Assembly: GCA_020025015.1 (NCBI GenBank)
Contig: JAHHSV010000003.1
Span: forward strand, 6,769 to 70,768
Length of the DNA: 64,000 nucleotides
DNA from: Anaeroplasmataceae bacterium
GTDB lineage: Bacteria > Bacillota_I > Bacilli_A > Acholeplasmatales > Anaeroplasmataceae
Reading direction: 5' to 3'
Made by a program: the position numbers and the translations under genes
Notes under the pieces: model-generated
Database searches by the model: none
What the model was told of the DNA's origin: nothing
Seen by the model: only the letters and a program-made list of their open reading frames with translations
Part shown: positions 60,056 to 64,000 of the stretch, piece by piece
Layout: every line of letters starts with the position of its first letter
Numbering within the stretch: position 1 is the stretch's first letter

Positions 60056-62689
60056 ATGTCTAACAAATATGTTTATTTGTTTAGTGAAGCTCATGGCTTA
60101 GGCAAAGAACTATTAGGCGGAAAAGGTGCTGGTTTAGCAGAAATGGCTAGTATCGGCATTTTAATTCCTCAAGGCTTTACTATTACAACAGAGGCTTGTG
60201 TTGATTACTACAAGCAAAACAAAAAAATTTCTGATGAAATTATTGGACAAATCAAAACAAAGCTAGCTGAGCTTGAAAAGATCACTGGCAAAAAATTAGG
60301 TGGTAAGGAAAATCCACTATTAGTATCAGTTCGTTCAGGTGCAAGAGTATCAATGCCTGGTATGATGGATACTATCTTAAACTTAGGTTTAAATGATGAA
60401 ACCGTAGAGGTACTAGCAAAAGAGACTGGTAACCCAAGATTTGCATACGATTCTTATAGAAGATTTATTCTTATGTTTACAAACATCGCAAAGGGCTTTT
60501 CTCGCAAGGAAATGGACCAAATGCTAGATGATCTTAAGGCTGAAAAGGGCTACAAGATGGACTATGAGGTTCCTGCTGAGGAGCTTAAAGAATTAATCAA
60601 GAAATATAAGGCTTGGTATTTAGAAAATACAGGTGAGCCTTTCCCAACCGACCCTTGGACTCAATTAATTGAGGCTATTGGTGCTGTATTCCGTTCATGG
60701 GATAATGAACGTGCTCAGGTTTACAGAAGGATGAATGGTATTCCTTATGAATGGGGTACTGCTGTAAACGTACAATCAATGGTATTTGGAAATAAGGGTG
60801 ATAAATCAGGTACAGGTGTTGGTTTTTCTCGTAACCCTGGTACTGGTGAAAAACAAATTTTCGCTGAATACTTAGTAAACGCTCAAGGTGAAGACGTTGT
60901 TGCTGGTATTCGTACACCATTACATATCGATGAATTAAAGAAACAACAACCAGAAATCTATAAGCAATTCGTTGAAACTGCAGCAAAGCTTGAAAATCAT
61001 TATCGTGATATGCAGGATATGGAATTTACTGTTGAGGACGGTAAATTATACTTCTTACAAACTCGTAATGGTAAGCGTACTGCTGCCGCTGCTTTAAAGA
61101 TTGCTTGTGATTTAGTTGATGAAGGCTTAATTACAGAGCAAGAGGCAGTTACAAGAATTGATGCTAAATCTTTAAATGATTTATTACATCCAACCTTCGA
61201 GCCTGCCGCTTTAAAGAAGGCTACACCTTTAACTACAGGTAACCCTGCTTCTCCTGGTGCTGGTATCGGCTACTTAGCATTCTCAGCTGAGGAAGCTAAG
61301 GCTAGAAAAGATAAGGGTGAAAAGGTAGTTCTAGTTCGTGCTGAAACTAGTCCTGAGGATATCATTGGTATGGTATCTGCTGAAGCTATCATTACTCAAC
61401 GTGGTGGTATGACAAGCCATGCGGCCGTAGTTGCTCGTGGTATGGGTAAATGCTGTGTAACAGGCTGTGGCGATTGTAACATTAATGAAGACACTCGTAC
61501 ATTAACCTTAAATGGTCAGGTCTATGGTCCAGATACAGTTGTTTCTGTAAATGGTTCTACTGGTAAGATTTATTTAGGAACTCTACCTATGATTCCTGCT
61601 GATTTATCAGGTAACTTCCAAAGATTAATGGACTGGGCTGATAAATATAGAACCTTAGGTATCCGTACAAATGCTGATAGCCCTAAGGATGCTCAAACAG
61701 CTTTAAGATTTGGTGCTGAGGGTATTGGTCTATGCCGTACAGAGCATATGTTCTTCGGTGAGGATAGAATCTTCTCAATGCGTAAAATGATTATCGCTAA
61801 GGAGCAAGCTACAAGAGAAGCTGCTTTAGCTGAATTATTACCAATTCAAGAGGAAGACTTCTATGGCTTATTCATGGAAATGGGTCAACGAAGCGTTAAT
61901 ATCCGTTTATTAGATCCACCTTTACATGAATTCTTACCTCATGAGGAAGAGCAAATTAAAGCAATTGCTGAAGCTTTACATTACTCATTAGATGAGGTTC
62001 ACGCTAAGATTGAGGAAAGCAAGGAATTCAACCCAATGATGGGCTTCCGTGGTGATAGATTATGTGTTGCATATCCTGAAATTGCTCGTATGCAAGCTAC
62101 TGCTATCATTCGTGCAGCAATCCGTGCTTCTAAGGATTCTGGTAAGGCTGTAGAGCCTGAAATCATGGTTCCATTTGTAATTGAACCTAAGGAATTCGTT
62201 TTAGTTAAGAATATCATTAAGGAAGCCTGTGATACTGAAATCAAGGCTGCTAAATCTAATGTTAAATATCATGTTGGTACAATGATTGAAATTCCACGTG
62301 CTTGCTTATTAGCTGATCAAATCGCTAAGGAAGCTGAATTCTTCAGCTTTGGTACTAATGACTTAACTCAAATGACATTAGGCTTATCTCGTGATGACTC
62401 AACTAAGTTCTTACCTTACTATTATGAACATAAGCTATTTGAATTCGACCCATTCCAACAGGTTGATGAGGCTGGTGTTGGTAAATTAGTTGAATTAGCT
62501 ACTCGTTTAGGTAAGGGTGCTAACAAGAATTTACACGTTGGTGTATGTGGTGAAACTGGTGGCGATCCAAAATCAATTGAATTCTACCATAATACTGGTT
62601 TAGACTATGTATCTTGCTCACCATATCGTATTCCAGTTGCTAGATTAGCTGCTGCTCAAGCTGCAATCAATGCTAAAAAAAATAAATAA
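60056..62689 (+). CDS. ppdK: Pyruvate, phosphate dikinase
   Basis: 877 residues, the normal length. It interconverts pyruvate + ATP + Pi and PEP + AMP + PPi in the cytosol; in anaerobes it often works in the glycolytic direction and saves energy as ATP. The N-terminal ATP-binding domain has LGGKGAGLAEMA (about 20-31). The phosphohistidine domain has GGMTSHAAVVARGMGKCC (about 449-466) with the catalytic His in TSHAA. The C-terminal PEP/pyruvate barrel has LCRTEHMFF, GTNDLTQMTLGLSRDD (about 765) and the catalytic Cys in GVCGETGGD (about 831). The start is supported by AAGGAG 9 nt upstream. Single-gene unit between a promoter with a repeated element and a strong terminator. Codon use is GC-richer than in the surface genes, as expected for high expression. 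Confidence 0.97.
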   Translation: MSNKYVYLFSEAHGLGKELLGGKGAGLAEMASIGILIPQGFTITTEACVDYYKQNKKISDEIIGQIKTKLAELEKITGKKLGGKENPLLVSVRSGARVSMPGMMDTILNLGLNDETVEVLAKETGNPRFAYDSYRRFILMFTNIAKGFSRKEMDQMLDDLKAEKGYKMDYEVPAEELKELIKKYKAWYLENTGEPFPTDPWTQLIEAIGAVFRSWDNERAQVYRRMNGIPYEWGTAVNVQSMVFGNKGDKSGTGVGFSRNPGTGEKQIFAEYLVNAQGEDVVAGIRTPLHIDELKKQQPEIYKQFVETAAKLENHYRDMQDMEFTVEDGKLYFLQTRNGKRTAAAALKIACDLVDEGLITEQEAVTRIDAKSLNDLLHPTFEPAALKKATPLTTGNPASPGAGIGYLAFSAEEAKARKDKGEKVVLVRAETSPEDIIGMVSAEAIITQRGGMTSHAAVVARGMGKCCVTGCGDCNINEDTRTLTLNGQVYGPDTVVSVNGSTGKIYLGTLPMIPADLSGNFQRLMDWADKYRTLGIRTNADSPKDAQTALRFGAEGIGLCRTEHMFFGEDRIFSMRKMIIAKEQATREAALAELLPIQEEDFYGLFMEMGQRSVNIRLLDPPLHEFLPHEEEQIKAIAEALHYSLDEVHAKIEESKEFNPMMGFRGDRLCVAYPEIARMQATAIIRAAIRASKDSGKAVEPEIMVPFVIEPKEFVLVKNIIKEACDTEIKAAKSNVKYHVGTMIEIPRACLLADQIAKEAEFFSFGTNDLTQMTLGLSRDDSTKFLPYYYEHKLFEFDPFQQVDEAGVGKLVELATRLGKGANKNLHVGVCGETGGDPKSIEFYHNTGLDYVSCSPYRIPVARLAAAQAAINAKKNK

Positions 62690-62700
62690 TTAAAGATAAG

Positions 62701-62755
62701 GGGGGCTGTGAAAAAACCTAGTTTTTGAAATTAGGGATTTCACAGTCCTTTTTTT
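62701..62755 (+). terminator. ppdK terminator, also left copy of an inverted repeat
   Basis: An 11-bp stem (62703-62713 with 62738-62748, one G-U pair) with an inner CCTA/TAGG stem is followed by seven T. The same sequence recurs inverted at 63945-64000. Confidence 0.9.
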
Positions 62756-62894
62756 AATATTTATATTTACTTTTTGCTTCTTGGTTAATACTCTTAGTTT
62801 TAACTCTGGAAGCTTTTTTGTTTAACCTTTTTGCGCTAGGCTTTTTTCGTTTTTCGGGTTCTAAATTAACGGATGGCATCCAATATTTAAACAC
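62754..62894 (-). CDS. Small basic ORF, uncertain
   Basis: 46 codons from a GTG at 62894 (AAGGG 6 nt upstream) or 41 from ATG at 62879. The translation passes through FKYWMPSVNLEPEKRKK and is rich in Lys/Ser/Asn, ending KSKYKY. In-frame sequence continues about 8 codons further upstream to a TAG. It could be the leftover C-terminus of a larger gene. I do not recognise the family. It is the only coding-like signal between ppdK and the toxin-antitoxin promoter. Confidence 0.3.
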   Translation of the reverse strand: MFKYWMPSVNLEPEKRKKPSAKRLNKKASRVKTKSINQEAKSKYKY

Positions 62895-63038
62895 AGATTT
62901 CCCTTCTAAAAAATGGAAGTACTAGGGGAACACATTTCCCCTAAACCCCTTTGTCATCATCGGGAAATAATCAAAAGATAACTAATAAGAAATTATCAAA
63001 AGATAATCATACAATAAATTATTTGGCTGGAAAAAGAG
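62895..63038. other. Non-coding stretch upstream of the type III TA promoter
   Basis: Contains a 7-bp hairpin AGGGGAA/TTCCCCT (62924-62942) and a 12-bp direct repeat ATCAAAAGATAA at 62970-62981 and 62995-63006, 25 bp apart. No gene is visible. Confidence 0.6.
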
Positions 63039-63067
63039 TTGACAATTAAGAGCTTCTTGCATATAAT
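63039..63067 (+). promoter_or_regulatory. Consensus promoter of the type III antitoxin RNA
   Basis: TTGACA (63039-63044), 17-bp spacer, TATAAT (63062-63067): both hexamers are perfect, the strongest promoter in the window. Transcription would start about 63074, at the first antitoxin repeat. Confidence 0.92.
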
Positions 63068-63073
63068 AAAGAT

Positions 63074-63174
63074 GAGGTTACGAAGCCTACCAAAATCGTG
63101 TTAATAGTGGTTATGAAGCCCATCAAAATCATGTTAATAGAGGTTACGAAGCCTACCAAAATCGTATTAATGGC
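63074..63174 (+). ncRNA. toxI: Type III antitoxin RNA (ToxI-like), three 33-nt repeats
   Basis: Three tandem units of exactly 33 nt start with GGTTACGAAGCC or GGTTATGAAGCC at 63076, 63109 and 63142. Units 1 and 3 are almost identical; unit 2 differs at a few positions. Direct repeats of this size between a strong promoter and a terminator, followed by a ToxN-family gene, are the defining layout of type III antitoxins. In known systems the toxin cuts the precursor into single repeats, each of which binds and inhibits one toxin molecule. The repeats here are near the short end of the 34-38 nt known for ToxI; processing is inferred. Confidence 0.9.
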
Positions 63175-63198
63175 TACATCGGTTTCGATGTAGCCGTT
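63172..63198 (+). terminator. Attenuating terminator between antitoxin and toxin
   Basis: GGCTACATCG (63172-63181) and CGATGTAGCC (63186-63195) form a perfect 10-bp stem with a 4-nt loop, followed by GTTATTT, a weak U-tract. In type III loci such a leaky terminator sets excess antitoxin RNA over toxin mRNA. Confidence 0.88.
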
Positions 63199-63215
63199 AT
63201 TTATAGGAGAGAAAA

Positions 63216-63785
63216 ATGCAAAATTGGATTATTTTGGATGAAAAATACTTAGACTACCTTCGGAAAAAAGAGCATAGAATACCTTTTTCCGACTATGGTA
63301 CAGATAAGTATAAGCCTTTTTTCGGCGTGTTATTTGAGATTGGAGATCTGGCATATGTTACACAAATATCCCATGCACAGCCTCGCCATGCTCAATTGAA
63401 AAACACTCTAGATTTTATCAAAATTTTTATTCCAGACCGTAATCCCATGAATCCGGATAGATTGGTTGCGGTAGTGAATTTGAATTATATGTTCCCAATC
63501 CATAAATCTTTAATTAAGAACTTAGAATACAAGGACATTGACAAGCATCGTACTTTTAAATCCTTACAGGAAAAGAGCCAATATATTGACTTACTGACAA
63601 AAGAATTAGTACAGATTAACAAACTGGGACTTGACGCAAAAGCAAGAAAGCTTTATGAGAAAAAAAGAAGGTTTCCCGATGATACGGTATCCAGACGGTG
63701 CATTGATTTCTGTTCTTTAGAACCTCTGGCTGCGGCATATGTCAAAACACTATTGTCAGATGAAGACTTAAATTCAAAAGAATAA
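63216..63785 (+). CDS. toxN: Type III toxin-antitoxin endoribonuclease, ToxN/AbiQ family
   Basis: 189 residues, close to the family size (about 165-200). Family features in order: KYLDYLRKKEHRIP (10-23), KPFFGVLFEIG (33-43), QISHAQPRHAQLKNTLDFIKI (50-70), VAVVNLNYMFPI (about 84-95) and the C-terminal RRCIDFCSLE. K33 and S52 align by eye with Lys33 and Ser53 of the Pectobacterium ToxN, residues reported as needed for RNA cleavage. ToxN proteins cut cellular and phage RNA at short A-rich sites and are restrained by ToxI RNA; many such loci cause abortive phage infection. AGGAGA lies 7 nt before ATG. The gene follows the antitoxin repeats and terminator directly. Whether it belongs to the ToxIN or CptIN branch cannot be decided by eye. 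Confidence 0.9.
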   Translation: MQNWIILDEKYLDYLRKKEHRIPFSDYGTDKYKPFFGVLFEIGDLAYVTQISHAQPRHAQLKNTLDFIKIFIPDRNPMNPDRLVAVVNLNYMFPIHKSLIKNLEYKDIDKHRTFKSLQEKSQYIDLLTKELVQINKLGLDAKARKLYEKKRRFPDDTVSRRCIDFCSLEPLAAAYVKTLLSDEDLNSKE

Positions 63786-63898
63786 TGCAATTCCTCAACT
63801 TTGCTATCGTTTATAGTGAAGGAAGGTATCATAAAGGCTTGTCTTATGCTATAATATTTCATGTAAAATATTGCGGTCATCTTTATTTTACCATAATT

Positions 63899-63930
63899 GC
63901 CGTCTGGATTTGCTTCTAGATGGCTTTTTT
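63899..63930 (+). terminator. Terminator of the toxin gene
   Basis: GCCGTCT (63899-63905) pairs with AGATGGC (63918-63924), one G-U pair, followed by six T. Confidence 0.85.
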
Positions 63931-63944
63931 GATGCTATAACACG

Positions 63945-64000
63945 AAAAAAAGGACTGTGAAGCCCCTAATTTCAAAAACTAGGTTTTTTCACAGCCCCTT
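63945..64000 (-). repeat. Right inverted copy of the 55-bp hairpin repeat
   Basis: The reverse complement is nearly identical to 62699-62755, differing by the number of G residues at the start and about three bases in the second stem arm. Together the copies flank a 1.2-kb segment with the toxin-antitoxin locus. The repeat reaches the window edge and could extend further. It may also act as a terminator for a gene beyond the edge. Confidence 0.88.

Noticed and set aside
60675..60986. Minus-strand frame within ppdK
   Set aside because: The plus strand encodes a fully conserved PPDK here.
63074..63174. Tandem repeats as a possible small CRISPR array
   Set aside because: The units are directly joined with no spacers, and the promoter, terminator and ToxN gene fit a type III antitoxin.
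63653..63880. 75-codon minus-strand frame over the toxin gene end
   Set aside because: It is antisense to the conserved toxin C-terminus and crosses its downstream region; no ribosome site.

Overview
The window is AT-rich, uses TGG for tryptophan with no sign of TGA reassignment, and carries AAGGAGG-type ribosome binding sites, TATAAT promoters and U-tract terminators. The genes (adhE, ppdK, a YutD/NifU-like/divergent-PAP2 operon) and the BspA-like surface proteins point to an anaerobic, fermentative low-GC Bacillota, probably a gut Bacilli/Mollicutes-related lineage of the RF39 or Erysipelotrichales type. That placement is inference; no rRNA is present.

Layout, region 1 (1-52344, about 80% of the window): three minus-strand genes for exported proteins. 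Two are giants. The first (edge to 12587, at least 4195 residues, C-terminus outside the window) has an N-terminal membrane anchor or signal, BspA-type leucine-rich repeats, then a long row of MBG-like Ig-type domains. The third (16384-52344, 11986 residues, roughly 1.3 MDa) has a signal peptide, about 9,300 residues of LRR, about 22 MBG-like domains and a C-terminal dockerin. Between them is a 1133-residue lipoprotein with InlB B-repeats, a parallel beta-helix and GLUG-like repeats. Each has its own promoter and is separated by hairpin terminators. They look like a surface-adhesion or scaffold set.

Region 2 (52360-56942): housekeeping and fermentation genes on the minus strand: adhE, and a three-gene operon yutD - nifU-like - divergent PAP2 with two TAATG start/stop overlaps. 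Start codons of the giant gene, adhE and yutD are set here by Shine-Dalgarno position and are shorter than the longest reading frames.

Region 3 (56943-59794): a degraded accessory patch with a candidate structured RNA containing a possible pseudoknot, a DUF4143-type ATPase, an orphan C-terminal gene fragment, an internal fragment of an IS1634-like transposase and a frameshifted 3' fragment of a TnpB gene.

Region 4 (59795-62755): tRNA-Arg(CCG) on the minus strand and ppdK (pyruvate, phosphate dikinase) on the plus strand. AdhE and PPDK fit PPi/ethanol-type fermentation.

Region 5 (62701-64000): a compact accessory cassette carrying a type III toxin-antitoxin locus: a consensus promoter, three 33-nt RNA repeats, a 10-bp hairpin terminator, then a ToxN/AbiQ-family endoribonuclease gene. 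The cassette lies between two almost identical inverted 55-bp hairpin sequences, one of which is also the ppdK terminator. This is the clearest defence-type system in the window.
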